A stretch of DNA of 64,000 nt from Bacteroidota bacterium (GTDB lineage Bacteria > Bacteroidota > Bacteroidia > UKL13-3), in assembly GCA_027482225.1 (NCBI GenBank), contig JAIXWD010000016.1, positions 419,268 through 483,267 of the forward strand. The letters run 5' to 3'. The notes beneath the pieces were generated by a model. That model made no database searches. It had not been told where the DNA came from and saw nothing but the letters and a program-made list of their open reading frames with translations. Both the position numbers and the translations under genes were made by a program. Numbering within the stretch: the stretch's first letter is position 1; each line of letters opens with the position of its first letter. This document shows positions 16,728 through 25,292 of this stretch, one piece after another.

Positions 16728-17846
16728 TTGGCAACATCTAACACACAACTTAAGATAGCATTTGATGCAAAACGTGCTTTTAATAACCATACTGGATTAG
16801 GAAATTATTCTAGGTTTGTGATTAAAGGTATGCTCGATGCATATCCGCAACATGTGTTTTATTTATTTACTCCATCTATTAAGTTAGAATTTGCCAAGTT
16901 GTTTGAAGGATATAACAATGTGCATGTTATTTCGCCCCAAAATATTTTTGGTAAAACCTTCAAAGCTTTATGGCGCACCTATAGTATAACTGGTATGCTC
17001 AATAAATTAGGGGTTAATGTTTATCATGGCTTAAGTAATGAATTACCTGACAACATAAAAAGTTTTAAAGGGAAATCGATAGTTACCATTCATGATTTAA
17101 TTTTTTTGCGTTATCCACAATATTATAAAACAATTGACAGGCTTATTTATAAACGTAAGCTTATTAAAGCTTGTATTGATGCCCATGTAGTAGTAGCGGC
17201 TAGTATGCAAACGGCCTCCGATATTCAGTCGTTTTTAGGAGTTGATTCACAAAAAATAAATGTAGTTTATCAAAATTGTGATGAACAATTTGATAAAAAA
17301 ATATCAAGCCAAGAATTAGATGCTATTAGAAAAAAATACGATTTAAATCCATCATATTTTATTTGTATAGGAACAATAGAGCCGCGTAAAAAACAGCTTT
17401 TGATATTGCAAGCATTCCATCAATCCAACGTAAACAAACATTTGGTATTTGTAGGTAAACAAACTAATTACGCTGAAGATCTTCATCAATACATCAACCA
17501 AAACCAGATAGCTGATAAGGTTCATTTTATTGAAGGTGCCGATTTTGTTGATTTTCCAGCATTGTACCAAAATGCAAGCATGTGCATATATGCTAGCGAG
17601 TTCGAAGGATTTGGAATTCCGGTTTTAGAGGCCATGCGAAGTGATGTAAATGTAGCCGTAGCTAATACCTCAAGTCTAACTGAAGTAGGAGGCGATGCCG
17701 TAAATTATTTTGAAACAAGCGAACAGTTAACAACACTTTTTAAAAATGCGGACTCTTTAACTATAAATCATGATAAGGTACATATTCAATTGAATAAGTT
17801 TTCGTCCCATCTATTGATAGCACAGTTGATGAAGGTGTATTGCTAG
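16728..17846 (+). CDS. GT-B glycosyltransferase, group 1 (GT4-like)
   Basis: Transfers a sugar from a nucleotide donor, probably in surface-glycan synthesis. It has 372 residues. The N-terminal glycine loop is AFNNHTGLGNYSRF (about 15-28). The middle hinge has the CIGTIEPRKKQ motif typical of group 1 enzymes, and the C-terminal donor-binding E-x7-E motif is EGFGIPVLEA, followed by VANTSSLTEVGGDAV. The only early start is the TTG at 16728, since the next ATG lies beyond the glycine loop. No clustered glycan genes surround it. Confidence 0.88.
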   Translation: MATSNTQLKIAFDAKRAFNNHTGLGNYSRFVIKGMLDAYPQHVFYLFTPSIKLEFAKLFEGYNNVHVISPQNIFGKTFKALWRTYSITGMLNKLGVNVYHGLSNELPDNIKSFKGKSIVTIHDLIFLRYPQYYKTIDRLIYKRKLIKACIDAHVVVAASMQTASDIQSFLGVDSQKINVVYQNCDEQFDKKISSQELDAIRKKYDLNPSYFICIGTIEPRKKQLLILQAFHQSNVNKHLVFVGKQTNYAEDLHQYINQNQIADKVHFIEGADFVDFPALYQNASMCIYASEFEGFGIPVLEAMRSDVNVAVANTSSLTEVGGDAVNYFETSEQLTTLFKNADSLTINHDKVHIQLNKFSSHLLIAQLMKVYC

Positions 17847-17931
17847 CTTGAATAGATTGGTTAGTTGTTTGGGCTTTTCATCATCCATAACCGTTGTGTT
17901 TATATCCACGTATAGGTGTGAGTATCGTGGC

Positions 17932-17961
17932 TTTGGGTACAAAGCATAATTGTTACATTTG
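17932..17961 (+). promoter_or_regulatory. promoter of the ftsX operon
   Basis: TTTG (17932-17935), 18-nt spacer, TACATTTG (17954-17961), an exact match to the Bacteroidota promoter pattern 22 nt before the ftsX GTG. Confidence 0.65.
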
Positions 17962-17983
17962 TATTTAATAAATTATACAACAA

Positions 17984-18856
17984 GTGAGCGCAACCGAACC
18001 AAAAATCAAAAAAAAACGTAAGGTATCATACTTGCCATCAATCATTAGTATTGGCATGGTGCTTTTTATGTTGGGATTATTCGGCATTATTTTAATTAAC
18101 GGAAATAAGCTACAACAATATTTAAAGGAAAACTTTCAGCTTACCGTTTTTTTTAAAGATGAAGTAGCCGAGGCTGATATGAAACGTGTAATGGCTACAA
18201 TGCAGCAGCAAGAATATACCAAACGTGTTGTTTTTGTTAGCAAAGAACAAGCGGCTCAACAGTTTTCTACCGAAATTGGTCAAGACTTTGTCGGTTTTCT
18301 TGGTTTTAATCCGCTTTTACCAAGTGTGGAGTTATTTTTAAAGTCATCATATACATCTCCTGATAAACTTAAAACAGTTGATATAGAATTGCGCAGGAAC
18401 CCCGAAGTGCAGGAGGTAGTTTACCAGCAAAACATATTAGACGAAATCAACAAGAATGTAGGTACAATAGGTACTGTACTCATTTCATTGAGTATTATTT
18501 TCTTAATTATATCTATCACAGTAATTAATAATACCATTCGTTTAAATCTTTATGCTCGCAGGTTTATTATTAAAAGCATGCAAATGGTAGGTGCTACCCA
18601 CTGGTTTATTATTAAACCATTTATGTTTAAAAGTATTTTACATGGGTTATATGGTGGCATTATCGCTTGCTTGTTACTTTTAGGCGTTTTGTCAGCCCTT
18701 CCTAACTGGATTGGAGGTATTGAAGCGCTATATGATAATACACAGTTTGCAATCTTGTTTGTTGTTGTTATACTTGTAGGCATAATAATAAGTATGATGA
18801 GTAGTGCATTTAGCACCAATCATTACTTAAAATTAAAAATTGACGATTTATACTAA
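17984..18856 (+). CDS. ftsX: cell division protein FtsX (ABC-type permease)
   Basis: Inner-membrane partner of the ATPase FtsE, linking division to peptidoglycan hydrolase activation. It has 290 residues. There is a first helix at about 17-36, an extracytoplasmic loop of about 130 residues (FFKDEVAEADMKRVM ... EVVYQQNILDEINKN), then three helices in the FtsX/MacB C-terminal domain. The RRFIIKSMQMVGATHWFIIK segment is the typical coupling region. The GTG start at 17984 precedes a basic KIKKKRK stretch. It heads a plus-strand cluster with DUF3098, uppP, truB and ribF; ftsE is not in the window. Confidence 0.92.
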   Translation: MSATEPKIKKKRKVSYLPSIISIGMVLFMLGLFGIILINGNKLQQYLKENFQLTVFFKDEVAEADMKRVMATMQQQEYTKRVVFVSKEQAAQQFSTEIGQDFVGFLGFNPLLPSVELFLKSSYTSPDKLKTVDIELRRNPEVQEVVYQQNILDEINKNVGTIGTVLISLSIIFLIISITVINNTIRLNLYARRFIIKSMQMVGATHWFIIKPFMFKSILHGLYGGIIACLLLLGVLSALPNWIGGIEALYDNTQFAILFVVVILVGIIISMMSSAFSTNHYLKLKIDDLY

Positions 18857-18866
18857 ACACATTAAT

Positions 18867-19109
18867 ATGCAAAAAGCAACATTAAAGAAACCAATAGAGA
18901 AGCCACATTTACCTAAGGCTGAAGAGCATTTCATTTTTGGCAAACTAAACTACTTATTAATGATTTTAGGTGTAGTTTTTATAGCCATAGGATTTACGTT
19001 AATGTCTGGAACAGAAGATATTTTTAGCACGACCAAACTAACTGTGGCTCCAATTTTGGTTATGATTGGCTTTGTGATTGAGATTTTTGCTATCATGCGC
19101 AAAAACTAA
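18867..19109 (+). CDS. DUF3098 small membrane protein
   Basis: 80-residue protein with two helices (about 28-47 and 57-76) and a basic, proline-rich N-terminus ([19 protein letters not shown]). It matches the DUF3098 family, commonly found just after ftsX in Bacteroidota; the function is unknown. The ATG at 18867 is preferred because the TTG at 18840 would overlap ftsX by 17 nt and add a non-conserved leader. It is flanked by ftsX (10-nt gap) and uppP (14-nt gap), so one transcript is likely, and an envelope or division role is inferred from context only. Confidence 0.82.
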   Translation: MQKATLKKPIEKPHLPKAEEHFIFGKLNYLLMILGVVFIAIGFTLMSGTEDIFSTTKLTVAPILVMIGFVIEIFAIMRKN

Positions 19110-19123
19110 TACCAGCAAAACGT

Positions 19124-19915
19124 ATGGGTATTTTTGAAGCAGTGGTATTAGCCATTGTTGAAGGATTAACTGAGTTTCTTCCTGTTTCATCAACTGGTCA
19201 CATGGTGTTGGCCTCTTCGGCTATGGGCATTGCCAATAACGATTTTGTTAAAATGTTTACTGTAGCCATTCAATTTGGAGCCATTTTAAGTGTGTTGGTT
19301 TTGTATTGGAAAAGATTTTTTCAGTCCATTGATTTTTATTTTAAATTAGGTTTAGCCTTCATACCTGCAGCCATTTTTGGTTTTTTACTGAATGATTATA
19401 TTGATGCCATGCTTGAAAATGCATTAGTTGTAGCCATTACTTTATTGTTAGGAGGTTTGGTCCTGCTTTTTGTAGATAAATGGTTTGCCAAAACTGAAAC
19501 ATCTGGGGCAAGAGACGTTGAGTATAAAAATGCATTTTTTATTGGTTTGTTTCAGGTTATCGCTATGATACCTGGAGTATCTCGATCAGCAGCTACAATT
19601 ATTGGTGGTTTAACCCAGAAATTAAATCGTACAACGGCTGCTGAATTTTCTTTTTTTCTAGCCGTACCAACTATGTTAGCTGCTACAGGATATAAAATGT
19701 TAAAGTACCACCTTAAGATAGGGTTTAATAGCAGTGATATAAGTATATTGCTGATAGGGAATGTTGTAGCTTTTGTGGTTGCAATTATTGCCATCAAAGC
19801 ATTTATTGGTTTTTTAACAAAGTATGGATTTAAATTATTTGGATGGTACCGCATTATTGTTGGTGCAGCCATTTTAATCTTATATGCAATGGGTTATCAG
19901 TTGCAAATAATATAG
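19124..19915 (+). CDS. uppP: undecaprenyl-diphosphatase
   Basis: Recycles the lipid carrier for peptidoglycan and other glycans by dephosphorylating undecaprenyl pyrophosphate at the outer face of the inner membrane. It has 263 residues with about eight helices. The first catalytic motif is [14 protein letters not shown] (13-26, with E13, E17 and H26), and the second is [13 protein letters not shown] near 150. Loss of this activity is linked to bacitracin sensitivity in other bacteria. It is third in the ftsX cluster, 5 nt before truB. Confidence 0.95.
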   Translation: MGIFEAVVLAIVEGLTEFLPVSSTGHMVLASSAMGIANNDFVKMFTVAIQFGAILSVLVLYWKRFFQSIDFYFKLGLAFIPAAIFGFLLNDYIDAMLENALVVAITLLLGGLVLLFVDKWFAKTETSGARDVEYKNAFFIGLFQVIAMIPGVSRSAATIIGGLTQKLNRTTAAEFSFFLAVPTMLAATGYKMLKYHLKIGFNSSDISILLIGNVVAFVVAIIAIKAFIGFLTKYGFKLFGWYRIIVGAAILILYAMGYQLQII

Positions 19916-19920
19916 TCTCC

Positions 19921-20661
19921 ATGTCATATCCTATTTCTATTAATGTTGAACAAGGTTGTGTTTTGTTAATTAACAAACCGCTTACTTGGACAAGCTTTGA
20001 TGTAGTAAATAAACTGCGTTATATTTTATTGCGCAGCCTGCATAAGTTTAAAGAAATTAAGGAAGGGGAGAAACGGAAACTAAAAGTGGGTCATGCAGGA
20101 ACATTAGATCCTTTAGCAACTGGATTATTGATTGTTTGTATTGGTAAAGAAACCAAAAATATTGACCAATACATGGCCACAGAAAAAGAATACACGGGTA
20201 GTTTTTATATAGGTGCCACACGTCCTTCATACGATAATGAAACAGAGATTGATCAAACTTACCCAACCGAGCATATTACAACCGAACTGATTCATCAAAC
20301 CACCCAACAATTTATAGGTGATATGATGCAATTGCCGCCTCTTTATAGTGCGATAAAAAAAGATGGTGTTCGTTTATATGAAAGCGCTAGAGCCGGAACA
20401 GAAGTAGAACTTACACCACGCCCAGTTACCATAAAAGCCTTTGAAATTACCAAAATAGAAATGCCCATTGTGGAGTTCAGGGTGGTGTGTAGCAAAGGTA
20501 CATACATACGTTCTTTAGCTTACGATTTTGGTAAAGCCTTAAACAGTGGTGCACATTTAAATAGTTTGTGTCGCACGCGCAGCGGTAATTATTTACTAAG
20601 TGATGCACACACAGTTGAAGAGGTGGTGAGTTTTATCGAAAATCAACCTGATATACAATAA
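19921..20661 (+). CDS. truB: tRNA pseudouridine(55) synthase
   Basis: Makes pseudouridine 55 in the T loop of tRNAs. It has 246 residues. The catalytic aspartate is D63 in GHAGTLDPLATGLL, with MQLPPLYSAIKKDGVRLY and SKGTYIRSLAYDFGKAL as the other family motifs. The start is placed at ATG 19921, 5 nt after uppP. The open frame from 19843 would overlap uppP by about 70 nt and lacks family similarity. It lies in the ftsX-uppP-truB-ribF cluster. Confidence 0.95.
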   Translation: MSYPISINVEQGCVLLINKPLTWTSFDVVNKLRYILLRSLHKFKEIKEGEKRKLKVGHAGTLDPLATGLLIVCIGKETKNIDQYMATEKEYTGSFYIGATRPSYDNETEIDQTYPTEHITTELIHQTTQQFIGDMMQLPPLYSAIKKDGVRLYESARAGTEVELTPRPVTIKAFEITKIEMPIVEFRVVCSKGTYIRSLAYDFGKALNSGAHLNSLCRTRSGNYLLSDAHTVEEVVSFIENQPDIQ

Positions 20662-20683
20662 CGAGCTACTTCTTTAATTTTAT

Positions 20684-20691
20684 TACATTTG
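20684..20691 (+). promoter_or_regulatory. candidate -7 box upstream of ribF
   Basis: TACATTTG, an exact match 11 nt before the ribF ATG. The -33 region is not convincing, so it may be a secondary promoter inside the cluster. Confidence 0.4.
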
Positions 20692-20702
20692 CGTTATTAC
20701 GC

Positions 20703-21647
20703 ATGAAAGTATACCGCAGTTTAGACGAGTTACCTAAAATTAATAACGCCATTGTTACCCAAGGAACATTTGATGGGGTGCATGCTGCGCATAAAGTTAT
20801 TTTAAACAGACTGAAGCAAATTGCACTAGAAAAAAATGGCGAAACAGTTGTAATGACTTTTGATCCTCATCCACGCATGGTGCTTTTCCCAGATGATCAT
20901 GGACTAAAATTATTACATACATTAGAAGAAAAAATTGAGGCACTGGAAAGTGAAGGGGTAGATCATTTAATCATTATACCATTTACTAAAGAGTTTTCAC
21001 GTTTAACATCCATGCAGTTTATTCGCGATATCATGGTGAATAAAATCGGCACTAAGGTTCTTGTTATTGGATATAACCATAGGTTTGGTAAAAACAGAGA
21101 AGGCTCGTTCGAGCACTTAAAAGAATACAGTAGTTTATATGGGTTTGAAGTAGAGGAAATTCCTGAGCATGACATTGATGAAATTTCAGTTAGTTCAACG
21201 CGCATTCGTAAAGCATTAAATGAGGGTGATGTGAAACAAGCTGCTAAATATTTGGGCAAATATTATGTTATCTCGGGCACGGTTATTAAAGGTAGGCAAT
21301 TGGGAAGAACCATTGGTTTTCCCACGGCTAACATAAAGGTTGATAACATAAATAAACAAATTCCTGCTGATGGAGTTTATGCAGTAAAAGTTTTTATCAA
21401 CAGCCGTACAATTTTGGGTATGCTTAATATTGGTGTTAGACCAACTGTTGATGGACTCACGCATGCCGTTGAAGTTCATTTGTTTGATTTTAACGAAGAC
21501 TTATATAACACAACATTAAGTGTTGCATTTGTTGATAAACTGCGTAATGAAATGAAGTTCGAAAACCTGCAGGCACTCACAAATCAACTCGAAAGCGATA
21601 AATTGCATGCGTTAGCAATTCTTAGCAAAGCGCATAATGACAATTAA
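20703..21647 (+). CDS. ribF: bifunctional riboflavin kinase / FMN adenylyltransferase
   Basis: Makes FMN and FAD from riboflavin. It has 314 residues. The N-terminal adenylyltransferase domain has TFDGVHAAHKVI (about 22-33; the usual HxGH is HAAH here), TFDPHPRMVLFP and GYNHRFGKNREG. The C-terminal kinase domain has GTVIKGRQLGRTIGFPTANI and DGVYAV. The ribF-truB pairing is common. The 3' end overlaps the M23 peptidase gene by 11 nt, suggesting translational coupling. Confidence 0.95.
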   Translation: MKVYRSLDELPKINNAIVTQGTFDGVHAAHKVILNRLKQIALEKNGETVVMTFDPHPRMVLFPDDHGLKLLHTLEEKIEALESEGVDHLIIIPFTKEFSRLTSMQFIRDIMVNKIGTKVLVIGYNHRFGKNREGSFEHLKEYSSLYGFEVEEIPEHDIDEISVSSTRIRKALNEGDVKQAAKYLGKYYVISGTVIKGRQLGRTIGFPTANIKVDNINKQIPADGVYAVKVFINSRTILGMLNIGVRPTVDGLTHAVEVHLFDFNEDLYNTTLSVAFVDKLRNEMKFENLQALTNQLESDKLHALAILSKAHNDN

Positions 21648-23070
21648 GTTTCCGTACATCTATATATTTTTACTTGTTATACTTTCATTTTTTGCATTTC
21701 CAGTTTGGGCGCAAGTTCCTGTAAATGTGCCTGTGGTTCCTATTCCGTTAGTAAATGTTTCTAAATTCGATTCTGCTGCTGTTTTACAAGCTAAATATGA
21801 CAGTTTGGTAAAATACATGGAGTCGGTTTACGAATTAGATTCAACAACAGATAATGAACTGAGTATTAATGATTCGTTTTTAGTCGTTGTAGATACTTCT
21901 GCCGGTATGCGCATGTCGACTTCTGTTATTATTGATTCATCAGATGGAGTAATAGCAAACAACCAAACATCCGCTTTCAGTAATCCTGTTTTAAATGCTT
22001 CCTCAATAAATATTGATACCACAAATACAGTTGCTATTCCTACATCAACATTAACCATTAATAATTCTTTACAAGATACACCAAGGCAAAAAGTAACAAC
22101 ACCAAAGCTAAACATAGAGATTAAACAAGACAGTTTATTTTTGGATGATGAGTTTGATTCGGAAGAGCTTTTAGTTGATACTGTTGTTGCGGATTCTATG
22201 ACAGATATGAGTGACGGTGATGATGCCGATTCTGAAGGTGAGGCAGAAGGTGAATTTGATAACTTATTTACAGGATATAGTGATGTTACCTATTGGGATA
22301 TGCTAAGGGATCCGAATTTCAAATTCGATCCAGCTATGATTCCTGCAAATACTCATTATCCCTTTGAATGGGATACCGTAGTGATTAATCCTTACAAAGT
22401 TTCATTACGTGAAATGAATGATACCATTTTATTGAAATTACGCGATAGTATGGATTGTTCTTTTCATCCACCAGCAATAGGTGACGTAACTTCAGGTTTC
22501 GGATACAGAAGTTGGGGCAGAAGACCAAAATTTCATTATGGAATTGATGTACGCATGGAAGTTGGCGATCCTGTATATTCTATTTTTGATGGGATAGTTA
22601 GAGTGGCTAAACGTAGTTCTGATTATGGGTATGTTGTTGTTATAAGGCATTATAACGGGTTAGAAACGTTGTACGCACATTTTGATCAATTACTTGCTTA
22701 TCCGGGGAAACCTGTGCGGAGTGGCGAAATCATTGGATTGTCCGGTAATACAGGCAGAAGCACTGGGCCACATTTGCATTTTGAGGTTCGTTTTAAAGGT
22801 GAAAAAATTGATCCAAGTAAGGTGATTTATTTTCCATCAGGATCATTATTAAGCGATACTTTGCAAATAGATAAACAATGCTTTACACACGTTAAACTAT
22901 ACAAAGAACAACAAACCAAACTTCGCTCTCGTTACTACATCGTTAAGCGTGGTGATACATTAGGTAAAATTGCGTATAAAAATGGAGTTTCCGTTAAACA
23001 AATAGGCCGCTTAAATAAAATATCAACCAAAACAAAACTAAAAGCTGGGCGTAGGTTGCGCATCCGCTAG
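21637..23070 (+). CDS. exported M23 peptidoglycan endopeptidase with C-terminal LysM
   Basis: Cell-wall hydrolase of 477 residues. The signal peptide is about 1-25, then a low-complexity Ser/Asp/Thr-rich linker to about 265. The M23 (LytM) domain is about 280-400 with zinc ligands H300 and D304 (HYGID) and H381, with active-site H348 and H379 (YAHFD, GPHLHFE). The full metal set means it should be enzymatic, not a degenerate LytM activator. The LysM peptidoglycan-binding repeat is about 433-476 (YIVKRGDTLGKIAYKNGVSV). Being co-transcribed behind ftsX, it is a reasonable candidate for a hydrolase acting in daughter-cell separation, but that is inference. Confidence 0.92.
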   Translation: MTIKFPYIYIFLLVILSFFAFPVWAQVPVNVPVVPIPLVNVSKFDSAAVLQAKYDSLVKYMESVYELDSTTDNELSINDSFLVVVDTSAGMRMSTSVIIDSSDGVIANNQTSAFSNPVLNASSINIDTTNTVAIPTSTLTINNSLQDTPRQKVTTPKLNIEIKQDSLFLDDEFDSEELLVDTVVADSMTDMSDGDDADSEGEAEGEFDNLFTGYSDVTYWDMLRDPNFKFDPAMIPANTHYPFEWDTVVINPYKVSLREMNDTILLKLRDSMDCSFHPPAIGDVTSGFGYRSWGRRPKFHYGIDVRMEVGDPVYSIFDGIVRVAKRSSDYGYVVVIRHYNGLETLYAHFDQLLAYPGKPVRSGEIIGLSGNTGRSTGPHLHFEVRFKGEKIDPSKVIYFPSGSLLSDTLQIDKQCFTHVKLYKEQQTKLRSRYYIVKRGDTLGKIAYKNGVSVKQIGRLNKISTKTKLKAGRRLRIR

Positions 23071-23091
23071 TTTTGAATTTTAAATTGTTAT

Positions 23092-24429
23092 ATGTCAGCT
23101 AATATTCTACTTTCCATAACACATCAAACTCCCGCAACTTGGTTGATTTTACCATTTGTCAGTTTGTTGTTATTAATTGCAATTGGGCCATTATTTTTTG
23201 CTCACTTTTGGCATAAGTATTATAAGGCTATATCTGTAATATTTGGTGCATTGGTTGGTGGATATTATTTGATAGTTAAACAGCAGCCCATTATAGTTGC
23301 AGAAACCTTTGCTGAATACACTTCCTTTATTTGTTTGCTTTTTTCATTATACGTGGCAGCTGGTGGCATTTTCGTTTTTGCCGATTTCGAATCTAAGGCT
23401 AAGATAAATATTGTGTTTTTGCTGATTGGTGCTATACTCACTAATTTTATAGGTACAACAGGTGCTTCGGTTTTGTTAATACGCCCATTTATGCGTGTTA
23501 ACCGTTACCGTTTAAAGCCATATCACATTGTTTTCTTTATATTTTTTGTATCAAACCTAGGTGGTTTGTTAACACCAATTGGTGATCCACCATTGTTTAT
23601 GGGTTTTTTAAAGGGTGTGCCTTTCTTTTGGACATTGCAACATTTAATCTCGCCTTGGTTAGTGGCTATGTTTTTATTATGTGTTATTTTTTATTTTTTC
23701 GAAAAAAGCAATTCGCAATTAGATGATATTGATGTGAGTTCAAATTACACTCAAAAAATAATAATAAATGGAAAGCAAAATTTTATTTGGTTGGCCTTAA
23801 TTATCGGATCTGTTTTTATCGATCCCAACGTAATTGATGGTATTCCTTTTATTGATATGCATGGTAAAAAGGTTTCATTTATAAGAGAAATTTTGCAATT
23901 AGCGATTGCTTTTATTGCATACAAAAAAGCCAACAAGCATGCGCTTCAAAGCAATGGGTTCGATTTTGAACCGATAAAAGAAGTTGCCTTTTTATTTTTT
24001 GGTATTTTTTTATCTATGATTCCAGCATTGCAATTATTGGAAAGTGCTGGAAGCAGTATTGCTGAGCCATTATCACATTCGGTACTTTATTGGGCATCTG
24101 GTTTGTTTAGCAGTGTGTTAGATAATGCACCAACTTATGTTAATTTTTTAGCTTTATCACTTAGTATGTTTGGTTTGAGTGTAAATAACATAAATGACAT
24201 TCATGCTTTTATTGCTAGTAACAATGTAATTTATCTGGAAGCCATATCTGTTGGTTCAGTTTTTTTTGGGGCACTTACATATATTGGTAATGGACCTAAT
24301 TTTATGGTTAAAGCCATAGCAGAACAACAGGGGGTTAAAATGCCTAGTTTTTTTCAATACATAGCAAAATATAGCATACCAATTCTGCTTCCAGTTTTAT
24401 TAGTGGTTTGGCTCTTGTTTTTTATGTAG
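23092..24429 (+). CDS. NhaD-like sodium:proton antiporter
   Basis: Polytopic membrane protein of 445 residues in the ion-transporter superfamily that includes NhaD, CitM and ArsB. Helices are spread over the full length. The segment IGTTGASVLLIRPFMRVN followed by NLGGLLTPIGDPPLFMGFL is the NhaD-type conserved core, repeated in the second half as SSVLDNAPTYVNFL and FGALTYIGNGPNFMVKA. This pseudo-symmetry is expected of the fold. Na+/H+ exchange is the likely role, giving pH or salt tolerance. It lies 21 nt after the M23 gene and may share its transcript. Confidence 0.85.
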   Translation: MSANILLSITHQTPATWLILPFVSLLLLIAIGPLFFAHFWHKYYKAISVIFGALVGGYYLIVKQQPIIVAETFAEYTSFICLLFSLYVAAGGIFVFADFESKAKINIVFLLIGAILTNFIGTTGASVLLIRPFMRVNRYRLKPYHIVFFIFFVSNLGGLLTPIGDPPLFMGFLKGVPFFWTLQHLISPWLVAMFLLCVIFYFFEKSNSQLDDIDVSSNYTQKIIINGKQNFIWLALIIGSVFIDPNVIDGIPFIDMHGKKVSFIREILQLAIAFIAYKKANKHALQSNGFDFEPIKEVAFLFFGIFLSMIPALQLLESAGSSIAEPLSHSVLYWASGLFSSVLDNAPTYVNFLALSLSMFGLSVNNINDIHAFIASNNVIYLEAISVGSVFFGALTYIGNGPNFMVKAIAEQQGVKMPSFFQYIAKYSIPILLPVLLVVWLLFFM

Positions 24430-24548
24430 TTTTTTTTGAAAAAATACTTAAAAAACAGCAGTTTAAATACATCTAAATTAACAGTAAATTAGTTTTAAGG
24501 TTTGCGCATTATTACTTATTTTGCCACATACAAAAGGCTTTTTATTAA

Positions 24549-25292
24549 ATGAAATTTATAAAAACATTTAGTGTACACATTATTGTAATTTTAGTAACAC
24601 TGCTTATCATATTTACTATGGTGTCATTATTTTTAAATAGTTACACCCGTCATGGCGAGTCGTTAAGCGTGCCCGATATTAGAGGGTTAAAAATTGAAGA
24701 CGCAATCCATGTGTTAGAGCAAAAAAAACTACGTTATATCATTAGCGATTCATTATACTTTGATGACAAACCCAAGTTAAGTATTTTAGAGCAAAACCCT
24801 GCTCCACAAAGTAAAGTAAAGGAGGGGCGTTTTGTTTATATTACCATCAATAGTAACAAAGCTCCCCAAGTAAATTTGCCAAATTTGTTGGATGTGTCTT
24901 TACGTCAAGCTGAAGCTATGTTAGCTAGTACCGGCCTAAAAGTTGGTAAGTTTATTTACAAACCCGATATAGCAAAAGATGTTGTACTTGATGTGCAATA
25001 CATGGGAGCGAGTTTACAATTTGGTGTTAAAATTGGAAAAGGAACTGCTGTTGATTTGGTTTTAGGTGATGGCTTGGGTGGAGAAAGTATTGATATGCCA
25101 GATTTAACTGGTTTAACTCTTGAAGAGGCTAATAATTTAATACAAAGTTCTTCGTTAACATTAGGTTCGGTGGTTTATATGGGCAGCATAAGCGACTCTG
25201 CATCTGCTAAAGTTGTTAGGCAAAACCCACCATATACTGAAGGTGCTACCATAAACGGTGGTCTACCTATTGATTTATTTATTAGGCAATAA
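24549..25292 (+). CDS. membrane-anchored protein with three PASTA domains
   Basis: 247 residues: a single N-terminal helix (about 10-30) and then three PASTA repeats (about 37-105, 106-175, 180-247). They are recognisable by VPDIRGLKIEDAIHVLEQKK, LPNLLDVSLRQAEAMLASTG and MPDLTGLTLEEANNLIQSS, each followed by QNP/GxxV endings. PASTA modules bind peptidoglycan or act as spacers; here there is no kinase or transpeptidase domain, so this is a stand-alone envelope protein. Its stop shares one base with the start of the 933-aa secreted protein, implying coupled translation. Confidence 0.9.
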   Translation: MKFIKTFSVHIIVILVTLLIIFTMVSLFLNSYTRHGESLSVPDIRGLKIEDAIHVLEQKKLRYIISDSLYFDDKPKLSILEQNPAPQSKVKEGRFVYITINSNKAPQVNLPNLLDVSLRQAEAMLASTGLKVGKFIYKPDIAKDVVLDVQYMGASLQFGVKIGKGTAVDLVLGDGLGGESIDMPDLTGLTLEEANNLIQSSSLTLGSVVYMGSISDSASAKVVRQNPPYTEGATINGGLPIDLFIRQ

